Positions 1 through 9,361 of a stretch of DNA of 64,000 nt are shown here, in pieces (position 1 is the stretch's first letter; every line of letters begins with the position of its first letter). Below the pieces are notes generated by a model. That model worked only from the letters and a program-made list of their open reading frames with translations, was not told where the DNA came from and made no database searches. The translations under genes were made by a program, and so were the position numbers. Origin of the DNA: CBFIGX01 sp965662265 (lineage in GTDB: Bacteria > Bacteroidota > Bacteroidia > Flavobacteriales > UBA7430); NCBI GenBank assembly GCA_965662265.1, contig CBFIGX010000001.1, positions 369,775 to 433,774 of the forward strand. The letters run 5' to 3'.

Positions 1-605
1 TTATACTTATTAATTAACCTCTTTATTATATCAATCTCCGCTTTAGCAGAAATTCCAAGAGTTTTTGTTAAGGGTTCATCAATTAAAAAATAATCTACTA
101 CAGACATCTCAACTGGAATTGGCTTTACGCACCCATATATAAGTGGATTTGGCGTCGGGCAAAGAACAGAGTTAACAGGTGTTTTTATATGCTCTTGCCA
201 CCTTTTTCTATACGATTGTAACCAATAATAAATATTTATTCTCGTTGGCGTATTTCCTTTTCTTTTTTTAAATAACATGATAGAACTAATAATAACCGCA
301 GACATAGCCCAACAAGTTACTTTTACTCTGTTGGCCCATAAAAACTTAATTGTTGTGCTAGTCCGATTTTCATTTTCTGCATGCTGAAGTATTAAAATTT
401 CTTTAGCTTTTCGTTTAACTGCGTTAAAAGCATAAATATCAACTATGCGAGCCCCAGAAAAAACTACTTTTGACTCCGACAAATCTATCCAAAGTAACTT
501 AAAAGATGTTAAGGGTTTCATAAACTCTATCATCAAGTTGCTTTCTACAATTTTAGATGTATATCTATGATATTCTAACTTGTTGTGTACTATTGTTACG
601 ACCAT
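1..605 (-). CDS. Unidentified protein of the polysaccharide operon, 3' end outside window
   Basis: An open frame of 201 codons runs off the left edge on the minus strand. I place the start at the ATG at 605 because the frame stays open and protein-like from there; it overlaps the last 41 bases of the polymerase-like gene. A second ATG at about 533 is a possible alternative. The protein begins MVVTIVHNKLEYHRY and has one hydrophobic stretch around residues 95-105 followed by a basic KKRKG patch. I do not recognise the family. Its place at the end of a surface-polysaccharide operon makes a glycosyltransferase or other glycan-modifying enzyme plausible, but that is inference from context only. 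Confidence 0.6.
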   Translation of the reverse strand, partial: MVVTIVHNKLEYHRYTSKIVESNLMIEFMKPLTSFKLLWIDLSESKVVFSGARIVDIYAFNAVKRKAKEILILQHAENENRTSTTIKFLWANRVKVTCWAMSAVIISSIMLFKKRKGNTPTRINIYYWLQSYRKRWQEHIKTPVNSVLCPTPNPLIYGCVKPIPVEMSVVDYFLIDEPLTKTLGISAKAEIDIIKRLINKY

Positions 606-1581
606 AAACTATTATCGTAGTAGCTACCATCCAAAGTAGTGGGTTGGTAAAAGGAATCTTAATTAATAATAAAGCTAGAAATCTCCAATCTTTTATAACT
701 ACATAGAGTAAAAACAATATTATAGGAATAGATAAATAGCCAAAATAAAGAATCAGCGATATTATAGGGCCATTATCATAAATAACAAAGTTTGATATTT
801 CTGTTATAGACAGCCCAAAGGCAACCTCTTCTTTAAATGCCAAGTGTAGTGCTTTAAATCGCTCCACACTTGCAAAGCCTATACCTGAATAGACCTCTAG
901 TTTGTAGAGCAACAAATTTATGATGGTATAAAGCATTATAAAGCTAGTAACAATTAGAGGTGCTCTGTATCTTAATTTTTTAATTTTAAACTTTTTTAAA
1001 AACACTAAGCCTACTAAAGACGCAGGACTTAAGGTGAGGAACGAAAGTATGATACTAGCTCTTATATATTTATCTAAATTTCGTTTATTCCTTCTACTTA
1101 ATAAATCGAATAAAAAAGCCAATAATAAAAAATGATATGCAAGTGTGGATGGCTCTAAATAAAAACCACTAGGCCTGTAGTTTACGCCTTGAAACGCGCC
1201 AACTGAGTGCCTAGACTCACCATATAATATTAATGGAAGTAAATCGTGCCCAAGTATAAATAAAGAAATATACGACACTATGGTCGCTCCAGCTAGAGCA
1301 TATAACACCACCTTTAATTCTTTCAAATTGTATTTGTCGTATAAACTAGTTGTTATTGCAGCAAATAATACCACGAGTGTTAACCACTTGCTTGGATACA
1401 CTAACAAAACAATAACCAGAGGAGAAAGTAGGGCTAGATTAAACAAGTAGATTTTCAACCTTTGTTTATTTATTTTCCATCTTATAATAAACAACAAAGA
1501 AATGAGATAAAGTAAATTTACATTTACACCAAATGCTGGAACCGCAAACATAAAAACACCAAGTAAAACTAAGACCTCCAT
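565..1581 (-). CDS. O-antigen/capsule polymerase-like (Wzy) membrane protein
   Basis: This 338-residue protein is almost entirely hydrophobic, with about ten predicted membrane segments. Near residue 135 it has the segment NYRPSGFYLEPSTLAYHF, which resembles the loop motif of bacterial Wzy/EpsE-type polymerases (R-x-x-G-x-x-x-E-P). Wzy enzymes join lipid-linked repeat units into long polysaccharide at the periplasmic face of the inner membrane. The stop of the flippase-like gene directly abuts its start, and its own end overlaps the next gene by 41 bases, so it is co-translated with its neighbours. Family assignment rests on topology, the motif and context, since Wzy sequences diverge strongly. 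Confidence 0.75.
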   Translation of the reverse strand: MEVLVLLGVFMFAVPAFGVNVNLLYLISLLFIIRWKINKQRLKIYLFNLALLSPLVIVLLVYPSKWLTLVVLFAAITTSLYDKYNLKELKVVLYALAGATIVSYISLFILGHDLLPLILYGESRHSVGAFQGVNYRPSGFYLEPSTLAYHFLLLAFLFDLLSRRNKRNLDKYIRASIILSFLTLSPASLVGLVFLKKFKIKKLRYRAPLIVTSFIMLYTIINLLLYKLEVYSGIGFASVERFKALHLAFKEEVAFGLSITEISNFVIYDNGPIISLILYFGYLSIPIILFLLYVVIKDWRFLALLLIKIPFTNPLLWMVATTIIVYGRNNSTQQVRIS

Positions 1582-2685
1582 TTAATAGTACTTATATGCT
1601 AAATAAGACGTTACTTGATATATACTTGCACCTATCACATAAAAAAGAAATAAGTTTATACTAACGCACGAAGAAGTAGTTAGGGTGAAAAGTCCTATGA
1701 TAAAAATTATCGTTAACGTATTTGACAAAACAGACTGCCTTTTCTTTTTCATAAATATTATTATAGTATTATACTGACCTAAGAAAAGTATAAGACCCTC
1801 GAATACAGTTAAACACAAAGCAGCAGTTGCATATTTAGGGTATAAAATTATTACTGCAATGTTTGATAGGGCTGCTAGTATTAAGTAGATATATAGCAAC
1901 TCTTTTTTAAGCTTTCTAAAAAGATTAAGTATATTTTTTTCTCTAACAGACTTGTCAAGTTTTTTTATATTCAAAATGATTAATCCTCCAACTGTACCAC
2001 TTATAAAACCCGTTATCTTCAAAACAAATATTAATGCTGGATCCGACTCATTACCAACCTTATAAGAAAAATATAATAGTATGGGCACAACGAATGAATT
2101 AGCAACATCACCAACATAGTTTATCCGAAAATTCTTACGTGTTAACAACTCCGTTCTAAGATGAGTTATTATTCGTTTCTCGCTTATAAATAAATACAAT
2201 AAAACAGCAGGTATTATTATTGTTATTGAAGAGTAGACGTCCTGCTTTGCGATTAACATCACACTAACAAATAGGTAAATTATTACGTTTTGTAATAAAT
2301 AGCCAAAGTGATTTCCGTATCTAATTTTCTTATATCCGTTATTGAATAAAAGAGCCCCTATAACGCTTAATATTGCTATAGAAAAATAACTCTTTTGTAT
2401 ACCAAGAATAAGCATTATATAGAGTGCAGCTGCAGCTATAGTTTGTATACCCCTGTAAATGCCTAACTTTTGTTGCTTGAATGTGGTCCCTTGCTCCATA
2501 ATGTGTAGTGGCGCTCCCATTCGAAAAAAAGGCATCAATATTGGATAAATTAATACAAAATCAAGGGCCCATAATTTTTGACCCTCGTTTGTAACAAAAA
2601 AATCTATACACAATAATAATAAAAAGGATGATACTGAGGGCGTAACTCTTAAGGCCAGTCCGACTAAATGCTTGTATAAGTTCAA
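1582..2685 (-). CDS. Wzx-like polysaccharide flippase
   Basis: This 367-residue polytopic membrane protein has about ten hydrophobic helices, starting with a segment that reads PSVSSFLLLLCIDFFV. The size and arrangement fit the MOP-superfamily flippases (Wzx/RfbX) that move undecaprenyl-linked repeat units across the inner membrane, although typical members have 12 helices and about 420-480 residues, so this one is short. It lies between kdsD (38 bases upstream) and the polymerase-like gene, the usual Wzx-Wzy pairing. I see no clear conserved motif that proves the family; the call depends on topology and neighbours. Confidence 0.65.
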   Translation of the reverse strand: MNLYKHLVGLALRVTPSVSSFLLLLCIDFFVTNEGQKLWALDFVLIYPILMPFFRMGAPLHIMEQGTTFKQQKLGIYRGIQTIAAAALYIMLILGIQKSYFSIAILSVIGALLFNNGYKKIRYGNHFGYLLQNVIIYLFVSVMLIAKQDVYSSITIIIPAVLLYLFISEKRIITHLRTELLTRKNFRINYVGDVANSFVVPILLYFSYKVGNESDPALIFVLKITGFISGTVGGLIILNIKKLDKSVREKNILNLFRKLKKELLYIYLILAALSNIAVIILYPKYATAALCLTVFEGLILFLGQYNTIIIFMKKKRQSVLSNTLTIIFIIGLFTLTTSSCVSINLFLFYVIGASIYQVTSYLAYKYY

Positions 2686-2722
2686 CTACGTTTTTCTATT
2701 TGTTTAATTAACAAGTATAATC

Positions 2723-3667
2723 CTATAGGCTAATGTCGTATATCTGTATTATCCCAGACAAGCAATTCTTTCTGTTTTTTACTATTAAGGCATTGATTTT
2801 TTCTTGTTGTAGCTTCGTTTCTGCAACAATTAGCTTTTCATCCTCATATACAAATTTAGGGTTTAAGGACATCAGGTTTTCAGCTTCATAATTGAAGAAA
2901 TTTGCTTGACTATTTTTCATCGCCCTACGAATATCTCCGTCGGTTATTACACCTACTACCTCTCCGTCATTTAAAACAATCACTAAACCACATTTTCCAT
3001 TCGTAATAGTATGTACGACTTCAATAATATTTGTATTCGGTTTACAAGTTGGCAAATCAGTAGACTTCATTACATCAAGTACTTTCGTTAATAACCTTCT
3101 TCCGAGACTACCTCCTGGGTGAAATTTAGCAAATCGTTCATCAGTAAAGCCTCTCATCTTCATTAAAGATACTGCGATAGCGTCTCCCATTACTAAAGTT
3201 GCTGTCGTGGAAGATGTAGGAGCAAGTTGCAAAGGGCAGGCTTCCTTTTCTACTGAAATATTTATATGAAAGTTCGTGTTTTTTGCTAAAGTTGAATTCG
3301 TGTTTCCACTCATTGAGATCGTTTTGTTTCCCTGATTTTTTACAAAAGGAATTAACTTTAATATTTCATCGGTTTCTCCAGAATTAGAAATCAACAAAAC
3401 AACATCATTTGGCTCTATCATTCCTAAGTCACCATGATATGCCTCTCCAGGGTGTAAGAAAAAACTTGGTGTTCCGGTACTTGCAAGTGTGGCAGCAATT
3501 TTTTTTGCTATTATCCCTGATTTGCCCATACCAGATAATATTAACTTTCCTTTAGAATTTAATATTGCTTCGATAGACTTGTCAAAGTCGTTCGTAAGTA
3601 AATTTGATAAATTATTTATTTGTTTTGCTTCTATTGCAAATACCTCTTTGGCTATTTCTTTTACCAT
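2723..3667 (-). CDS. kdsD: D-arabinose-5-phosphate isomerase (KdsD/GutQ family)
   Basis: KdsD interconverts ribulose-5-phosphate and arabinose-5-phosphate, the first step toward Kdo, in the cytoplasm. The 314-residue protein has the standard two-part build: an N-terminal SIS sugar-isomerase domain (about residues 30-165) and a C-terminal pair of CBS domains (about 200-314). Visible SIS motifs are SGMGKSGIIAKKIAATLAST and LISNSGETDE, followed by CPLQLAPTSSTTATLVMGD and the conserved FHPGGSLGRRL. Length matches the family (about 320). It sits 13 bases after the chain-length gene, inside the polysaccharide operon. The other Kdo genes (kdsA, kdsB, kdsC) are not in this window, so Kdo may be a component of this glycan or the gene may serve LPS core synthesis. 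Confidence 0.93.
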   Translation of the reverse strand: MVKEIAKEVFAIEAKQINNLSNLLTNDFDKSIEAILNSKGKLILSGMGKSGIIAKKIAATLASTGTPSFFLHPGEAYHGDLGMIEPNDVVLLISNSGETDEILKLIPFVKNQGNKTISMSGNTNSTLAKNTNFHINISVEKEACPLQLAPTSSTTATLVMGDAIAVSLMKMRGFTDERFAKFHPGGSLGRRLLTKVLDVMKSTDLPTCKPNTNIIEVVHTITNGKCGLVIVLNDGEVVGVITDGDIRRAMKNSQANFFNYEAENLMSLNPKFVYEDEKLIVAETKLQQEKINALIVKNRKNCLSGIIQIYDISL

Positions 3668-3680
3668 TTAACAATGACGT

Positions 3681-4838
3681 TTAATCCCATTTACTGTTTA
3701 TCTCAACAAGAAATTGTCTTCCCAAAACATAGAGTACACTTACAACAACTCCCAAAATAGTCCATATGACTAAAACGATAAGCATAGAGTGGTTAGACTT
3801 TTCAAACGGTATCACGGGTTTTTTCAACACTACAAATACAGGCGTGTTTTCTTTGACCTTTATTTTTTGAGACTCTACTTGCTTGGCTAGCTCAGAGTAT
3901 ACAGAAAACGCCAATTGGTACTCAGATTCTAACCTTTCAATTTCTGTTTGCGCAATGGCCGTATTAACATTTTTGTGTGAGTCTCTGTATCTGGCTAAGT
4001 TATTCTGAGCTTTCTCGAATGCCTCCTTTTTTTCTATATGTCGTTCTTCAATAAATATTAAGTCTTCTTCTACTTTTTTTAGTTTATGTTCTATTACCTC
4101 ACTTTGCAATAATTTTTGGGCAGATTGCGCCATCTGTGCGGCTTGAACTTTATTAGGCATTGAACAAGAAAGTTCTACTGTTCCTACCTCTTCATCAACA
4201 ATCAAATTTAATTGACTTACTAACAGTTTAAATAAGTCTCTATCCTCTTCTGTTTCTGTTTGTAGACCTAATTTATGGTTCTCAGTATTTTTTCTAAAAT
4301 TTAATTGTTTTAAAATTAATCCTGGTAATCCTATTGTAAACTTCTTAATGTAATATAAAACTGGCGGTTTATAAACATCAGTGTAATAGGATGCATAATT
4401 AACTTCCTTGTTTAATTCGTGCGAATAAATCGATGTTTCAAGTAAGGCTTTTTTATAATCATATGATTCTATAATGTTCGGATATAAGTTTGGGTGAATA
4501 TCTGCGGTAGAACCAACAATGGCCATGTCTAAGCCTGCCATAGCAGCCAAGCCTCCTAGACTACCTCCAATATTAGCTTTAGAATCAGATAATATTGGTT
4601 TTACTACCACACTAGATGTATATTCTGCGGGGNNNNNNNNNNNNNNNNNNNNNNNNNNNNNNNNNNNNNNNNNNNNNNNNNNNNNNNNNNNNNNNNNNNN
4701 NNNNNNNNNNNNNNNNNNNNNNNNNNNNNNNACTACTTTTCGTCCTTCCCAGAGTGTTTTGGCAAGGGCGATTAAATCGATATCATCATCTTCATATGGC
4801 AACTGTTGTTGATGCGGTGTTTTTGTGTTCGTTTCCAT
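3681..4838 (-). CDS. Wzz-type polysaccharide chain-length determinant (interrupted by an N gap)
   Basis: The protein is about 385 residues. It starts METNTKTPHQQQ, continues with the Wzz-type segment DIDLIALAKTLWEGRK, and then 33 codons are masked by N where the first membrane helix should lie. After the gap comes PAEYTSSVVVKPI, typical of the periplasmic domain, a coiled-coil stretch around residues 240-310, and a closing membrane helix (SMLIVLVIWTILGVVVSVLY). Wzz/PCP proteins sit in the inner membrane and set polysaccharide length together with Wzy and the Wza exporter encoded just upstream. The frame is the same on both sides of the gap, so the gap length is probably right. There is no kinase domain, so it is the stand-alone PCP type. 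Confidence 0.85.
   Translation of the reverse strand: METNTKTPHQQQLPYEDDDIDLIALAKTLWEGRKVXXXXXXXXXXXXXXXXXXXXXXXXXXXXXXXXXXPAEYTSSVVVKPILSDSKANIGGSLGGLAAMAGLDMAIVGSTADIHPNLYPNIIESYDYKKALLETSIYSHELNKEVNYASYYTDVYKPPVLYYIKKFTIGLPGLILKQLNFRKNTENHKLGLQTETEEDRDLFKLLVSQLNLIVDEEVGTVELSCSMPNKVQAAQMAQSAQKLLQSEVIEHKLKKVEEDLIFIEERHIEKKEAFEKAQNNLARYRDSHKNVNTAIAQTEIERLESEYQLAFSVYSELAKQVESQKIKVKENTPVFVVLKKPVIPFEKSNHSMLIVLVIWTILGVVVSVLYVLGRQFLVEINSKWD
4633..4731. other. Assembly gap (99 N)
   Basis: A run of 99 undetermined bases lies inside the chain-length gene. Because 99 is a multiple of three and the reading frame continues correctly on both sides, the gap size is likely to be close to true. It hides the predicted first transmembrane helix of the Wzz-like protein. 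Confidence 0.99.
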
Positions 4839-4903
4839 AGATCCCTGTTTGTGTGCTCTAAATAGTTGATTTAAAAAAATTTAAGCTCTAGAATAGGTTA
4901 TTC

Positions 4904-7549
4904 TTAAAGTGCTCTCGTCAAGACAAGGGTGGTCAGCGTTCCTGTCAATATAGATAATACCTGGATAAACTTATCCATAGCCTCGCCATTCTTTTCCACT
5001 TTCTCTTCCTCTAGTTTGGCATAAACATATATTTTGGAGTTTGCTTCTACCTTAGGGTTGTTATACCAATGCTTCTTTTTAGTAATGCCGTTTGGATACT
5101 CAATAACTACAGCCTCTATGTTACCATCATAGTCTCCTGATCGCTTAATATATCGTTTTGCTCTTATCCCTTTTTCCCATACGAAGAGACCTTCATTAAG
5201 AACCGCACCTTGTACTGAGACGTCTCCTGTGTTAGAGCCAATAAATATTTGATCGCCATCTTGTAAAAAAGACATGTTTTTTCGTAATGCTTTATGCATA
5301 TTGATAATAATTTGATCGCCACCTCTTAAAATATAAGAAGTCTTAAGCGAAGCAAATGGGGTCAAGTTTCCTGCTTTTTCTAAGATCTCTTTTAGCGTTT
5401 GCTTTTTATTGGATAATGTGACAACTCCAGGGTAGCGAACTTCGCCGGAAACAGTAACTGATTTCATTGTTTCTACCCCAGGAATCTGTCTTATGTTTAC
5501 AACATCTCTATGGTCTAATATAAAAGAGCCCTCTTTTTTAGAAGTATTACCGAGCAAGTATTCTGAGTTAATAATTGCTGTATAAGTTTCAGAAACCTCT
5601 CCAATGTCTACATTAAATTTTGGCCGTGACACGAGTGCTGTTTCCTGTTCTGAATACTCTAAAAATCCTCCCGCCTGAAGTATTAAGTCTTCTACGGTCA
5701 TTCCCTCTAATAAAACGTACGTTCCTGGACTTTTTACATAGCCTTTTATAGACACCTTCTTATCGATAATGCGGTCCAGATTTTTGGCATACAATACAAT
5801 TTGGTCTCTTGGTAATAACAGCTCGTTAGTCTCTCTGCTCAAAATGTCTAATAAGTTATAAGACTGCTTGTAATATAATCCTGTTTCCGTGTTGTAACGT
5901 TTTAAATCTACTCTTGAGTTGAGGACTTTGGCTTGAAAGTCTTTATCGTCTAATGAAACAGAGCTGAAGATAACATCGTACATACTCAACTCTTTTGTCC
6001 AAGCCTGCTTTCCTCCAGTACTGCCAAAACCCGAAATACTGACCGTCCTATCGTCTCCCTCTGTTTTATCTAGAGAAAACAGTTCTATACGGTCATCATT
6101 TTCTAATTTTATTGTTTGTGTTCCGTTCAAGACTTCCGATAAATTAAAATTAAAGAAGTTTCTTGTGCCGTCTTCATTTGTCCTGTATAGGTTTACACGC
6201 TCCATGTAAACGCGAGGTAGTAGGCTGTCTGCCGCTTCAACTATAAGGCTTCGAATGTCTGGAAATTCAGATATAGCATATGATCCTGGCCTTTTAACGG
6301 GTCCTGAAATACTTGCTAGATTACGTACTTTTTCTAGAATTTTATTCACCGTTATTACATCGCCATCATACAATTGATAATTCTCATTTGACTCTATGAT
6401 ACGAGTGTAATCTACAGATGTAATAAATCGATCGTATAATTCGTCTGGGGTTCTATCTTCTATAGGCCTAATTCTATTAATTCTAATGTTATCGATAGAA
6501 GCCTCAGATTTAAGGCCGCCAGCAAAGTCTATTAACTCATTCAACCCTTCTTTATCTTTGAGTTCGAATGTAGCTGGTTTTTTTACCGCGCCACTTAATG
6601 AAATGCTATTGTTTCGAACGGGAATAAAAATAACATCATTATTCATTAATCTCACATCCTTTGTTAGAGCGCCTTTGGTGATATAATCATATAAGTCAAC
6701 CGTTTTTATGAGTTTGTTATTTCGATACACTTTAATTTCCCTAAGTGATCCGGTGGTTTTTACTCCTCCTGATGCATATAGGGCGTTTAATACCGTCGCA
6801 AAACCATTAACTAGATGCGGTCCTGGCGTATTAGACTCTCCTAATACAGTTATACTTACAGGGCGAAGTTGTGTTAAAGAAACATCAATAAAGGATGTTT
6901 GTGGAGAGGTGATTAATCCAGAATAAGATTTCCCCAAATAGTTTCTCAACTTCTTTTTTAGGGTTTCAAAGGTGTATCCTGAAGCGAAGAAAACCCCATT
7001 ATCAGGTAGAGCTATATTTCCATTTAGGTCGATGCGGACTTGTGCTTGATATGCGTGAGAACCCCATACGTATATCCTAATCTCGTCTCCTGGTCCTAAA
7101 ATGTAGTTTTCATCAATGTTTCCAACCAAATAGTCTTTGTTGGCAAATGGGTTGTTTTGGAAAATCTCGTAGCCAAAATATTTAGGGTCAGCTTTTGGCG
7201 CTGGTACTATTGGTGTGGCTGCCACTGCCGCATCTCCAGAATATGAAATAGTTGTTGTGGTTTCAGTTACAGCGTTGTCTGATGTTACAGTAGGCGCTTT
7301 ATTTGGCTTTGAAGTTTCTCCTAAAATATGTTTGGCAATATAATCGTCATAGTTAATGCCATACACTTTTGCCATTTTTCGAGCTTCTCCCTCTGTCATG
7401 CCCTGAGCGGCAAGAGCAGCATTTACTTCCGACATGGTGTTAATCCCTCTACGATTTAATTCGGTTGTTAACTGTGCTTCTGTTTGAGCGCTTGCTATGA
7501 ACCCAATGCACAAGGCTAAACAAACCATTAAACTGTGTGATTTTTTCAT
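4904..7549 (-). CDS. Wza-like outer-membrane polysaccharide export protein with multiple SLBB domains
   Basis: The 881-residue protein opens with a signal peptide (MKKSHSLMVCLALCIGFIASAQ). At about residues 135-235 it has the polysaccharide-export domain with the hallmark YILGPGDEIRIYVWGSH. Then come several SLBB-type repeats, recognisable by recurring segments such as VTVLGESNTPGPH, ISLSGAVKKPATFEL, ISGPVKRPGSYAI and KGYVKSPGTYVLLEGMTVED. Near the C-terminus a hydrophobic stretch (FIQVLSILTGTLTTLVLTRAL) may anchor it. Wza proteins form the outer-membrane channel for capsule or exopolysaccharide. The gene lies between ugd (40 bases upstream) and wzz. It is much longer than E. coli Wza (about 380 residues), which is common in the Bacteroidota. 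Confidence 0.9.
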   Translation of the reverse strand: MKKSHSLMVCLALCIGFIASAQTEAQLTTELNRRGINTMSEVNAALAAQGMTEGEARKMAKVYGINYDDYIAKHILGETSKPNKAPTVTSDNAVTETTTTISYSGDAAVAATPIVPAPKADPKYFGYEIFQNNPFANKDYLVGNIDENYILGPGDEIRIYVWGSHAYQAQVRIDLNGNIALPDNGVFFASGYTFETLKKKLRNYLGKSYSGLITSPQTSFIDVSLTQLRPVSITVLGESNTPGPHLVNGFATVLNALYASGGVKTTGSLREIKVYRNNKLIKTVDLYDYITKGALTKDVRLMNNDVIFIPVRNNSISLSGAVKKPATFELKDKEGLNELIDFAGGLKSEASIDNIRINRIRPIEDRTPDELYDRFITSVDYTRIIESNENYQLYDGDVITVNKILEKVRNLASISGPVKRPGSYAISEFPDIRSLIVEAADSLLPRVYMERVNLYRTNEDGTRNFFNFNLSEVLNGTQTIKLENDDRIELFSLDKTEGDDRTVSISGFGSTGGKQAWTKELSMYDVIFSSVSLDDKDFQAKVLNSRVDLKRYNTETGLYYKQSYNLLDILSRETNELLLPRDQIVLYAKNLDRIIDKKVSIKGYVKSPGTYVLLEGMTVEDLILQAGGFLEYSEQETALVSRPKFNVDIGEVSETYTAIINSEYLLGNTSKKEGSFILDHRDVVNIRQIPGVETMKSVTVSGEVRYPGVVTLSNKKQTLKEILEKAGNLTPFASLKTSYILRGGDQIIINMHKALRKNMSFLQDGDQIFIGSNTGDVSVQGAVLNEGLFVWEKGIRAKRYIKRSGDYDGNIEAVVIEYPNGITKKKHWYNNPKVEANSKIYVYAKLEEEKVEKNGEAMDKFIQVLSILTGTLTTLVLTRAL

Positions 7550-7589
7550 GTTCTTTTATTTATTGAATATTGACTCAGTTTGCCTTTTT

Positions 7590-8930
7590 TTAGTTCTTGG
7601 GGGTATTTGCCACTCCAATTTGATAGTATTCCCAACCCTTATCTTCAAGATTAAAGGCGTTGTACTGATTACGCCCGTCGAAGATAATTTTATTCTTTAG
7701 TTGTTGACTTAGTTCTTCAAAATCTGGCGAACGGAATTCTTTCCATTCAGTTAATAGAATAAGGGCGTCTGCGTTTTTTAAAGCGGCATATTTTGTTTCT
7801 ACATAACTAACAGCCGTATTTCCTTTGAGATAGTACGATTCTGCTTCCTCTCTAGCCTTAGGATCATAGGCGCAGATTTGGGCGCCTCTATTGGTTAGCT
7901 CATTAATTACCGTGATGCTAGCTGCATCACGCATATCATCAGTTTCAGGCTTAAAAGACAGGCCCCATAACGCAAACTTTTTTCCTTTAAGTTCTTCACC
8001 AAATCTTTTAACTACTTTTGCGGCAATAACGCGCTTTTGTTTCTGGTTTACACCATCAACAGATGCAATTAACTCTGGGTGATAGCCTACATCTTTTGAT
8101 GTTTTAATTAAAGCGTTTACATCCTTGGGGAAACAAGAACCTCCATAACCACAACCTGGATAAATAAATGAATAGCCTATTCTACGGTCGGAACCAATAC
8201 CTATACGAACTTGATTCACATCGGCACCTACGCGTTCACATATATTTGCCACCTCATTCATAAACGAAATTTTTGTGGCAAGCATAGCATTGGCGGCATA
8301 TTTAGTCATTTCTGCAGAGCGGATATCCATACCAATAAACCGATCATGCGTTCTAAAAAAAGGCGCGTAAAGCTCCTTCATTTTGTTTAAAGCTTTACCG
8401 TTATCGGCTCCAACAACTACTCTGTCTGGCTTCATAAAGTCCTCTACCGCAGCGCCTTCTTTTAAGAACTCTGGGTTAGACACAACGTGACATTCTATTT
8501 CTTCTCCTCTAGCCTTCAGTTCTGCTTGAATAGCAGAATTTACTTTGTCGGCTGTTCCCACAGGCACGGTAGACTTGTCTACCACAACAATAGGCGTAGT
8601 TAAGTTCTGTCCTATTTCTTTAGCAACAGCTAACACATATTGTAGGTCTGCAGAGCCGTCTTCACCCATAGGTGTTCCCACAGCAATAAAAGCCACTTCA
8701 GCATCTTTTAAGCCTTCTGCTAATGAGATGTTAAATTTAAGATTTCCCTTTTTATGGTTTTTTAACACCATGTTTTCTAGGCCTGGCTCATAAATAGGAA
8801 TGATTCCTTGCTTTAGCTTCTCAACTTTTTGCTCGTCTATATCTACACAACACACCTTATTTCCCATTTCAGCAAAACAGGCGCCTGTTACCAAGCCTAC
8901 ATATCCGGTTCCAATTACAACTATTTTCAT
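7590..8930 (-). CDS. ugd: UDP-glucose 6-dehydrogenase
   Basis: This cytoplasmic enzyme oxidises UDP-glucose to UDP-glucuronate with two NAD+, supplying an acidic sugar for the surface polysaccharide. The 446-residue protein shows the N-terminal NAD-binding motif GTGYVGL (7-13), the conserved FIAVGTP (81-87), SNPEFLKEG (151-159), and the catalytic cysteine region GCGYGGSCFPKD with Cys at 266. Near the C-terminus LWGLSFKPETDDMRDAAS matches the nucleotide-sugar dehydrogenase family. Length is normal for the class II bacterial enzymes. It lies 23 bases after the short regulator gene and 40 bases before the export protein. A related specificity (for example UDP-ManNAc dehydrogenase) is less likely given the motifs. 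Confidence 0.95.
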   Translation of the reverse strand: MKIVVIGTGYVGLVTGACFAEMGNKVCCVDIDEQKVEKLKQGIIPIYEPGLENMVLKNHKKGNLKFNISLAEGLKDAEVAFIAVGTPMGEDGSADLQYVLAVAKEIGQNLTTPIVVVDKSTVPVGTADKVNSAIQAELKARGEEIECHVVSNPEFLKEGAAVEDFMKPDRVVVGADNGKALNKMKELYAPFFRTHDRFIGMDIRSAEMTKYAANAMLATKISFMNEVANICERVGADVNQVRIGIGSDRRIGYSFIYPGCGYGGSCFPKDVNALIKTSKDVGYHPELIASVDGVNQKQKRVIAAKVVKRFGEELKGKKFALWGLSFKPETDDMRDAASITVINELTNRGAQICAYDPKAREEAESYYLKGNTAVSYVETKYAALKNADALILLTEWKEFRSPDFEELSQQLKNKIIFDGRNQYNAFNLEDKGWEYYQIGVANTPKN

Positions 8931-8953
8931 GCTATCTTTTTAGTGCCTTATTT

Positions 8954-9235
8954 TTATTTACCCTCTTTTGATTCCTTCAATACCATTTTATGAATCTCTT
9001 CATACAAGGGGTGTTCTGTATTTGCTTTAAAGTATTTTTTATTACCCTCTCTACTTGACTGCAACATGTTTGCTGCTTCAAGCCTGTTTAATTCCAACCG
9101 TACGGAATTTGTTGATTCTTGGAACTCCTGAGCCAGCGCTCTGAGATATGATCTTGTTTCTGGGTTAGAAAAGAGCTTCTTTAAGAGTCTAAGCCTCGTT
9201 TTCGATGAAATTATTGAAGATAAAATATTATTTAT
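8954..9235 (-). CDS. Short winged-helix (ArsR-like) regulator at the head of the polysaccharide operon; start uncertain
   Basis: An open frame on the minus strand, ending at 8954, encodes about 93 residues including SSIISSKTRLRLLKKLF, SYLRALAQEFQESTNSVR, LELNRLEAANMLQSS and NKKYFKANTEHPLYEEI. This matches the winged-helix domain of a Bacteroidota family often placed first in polysaccharide clusters, whose longer members carry an extra C-terminal domain that is absent here. No ATG is available: the frame opens after a TAA at 9239-9241, and the candidate starts are ATA at 9235 or ATT at 9226. Either a non-standard start is used, an ATG has mutated, or expression is coupled to a 13-codon leader frame (start 9272) that ends over this point. 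It lies 23 bases before ugd and probably regulates the operon. Confidence 0.72.
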   Translation of the reverse strand: MNNILSSIISSKTRLRLLKKLFSNPETRSYLRALAQEFQESTNSVRLELNRLEAANMLQSSREGNKKYFKANTEHPLYEEIHKMVLKESKEGK

Positions 9236-9361
9236 TCTTTAGTGTTGATACGGCTTCGCCTGGTCACTCCCATAAAGTTCTTGAGGAAGCAACAAGCATA
9301 ACAGTTTGACCCGCTAAATAACAGGACTCTGTTCGAGTAAGTTAGTTACTCAATTTCGCCA

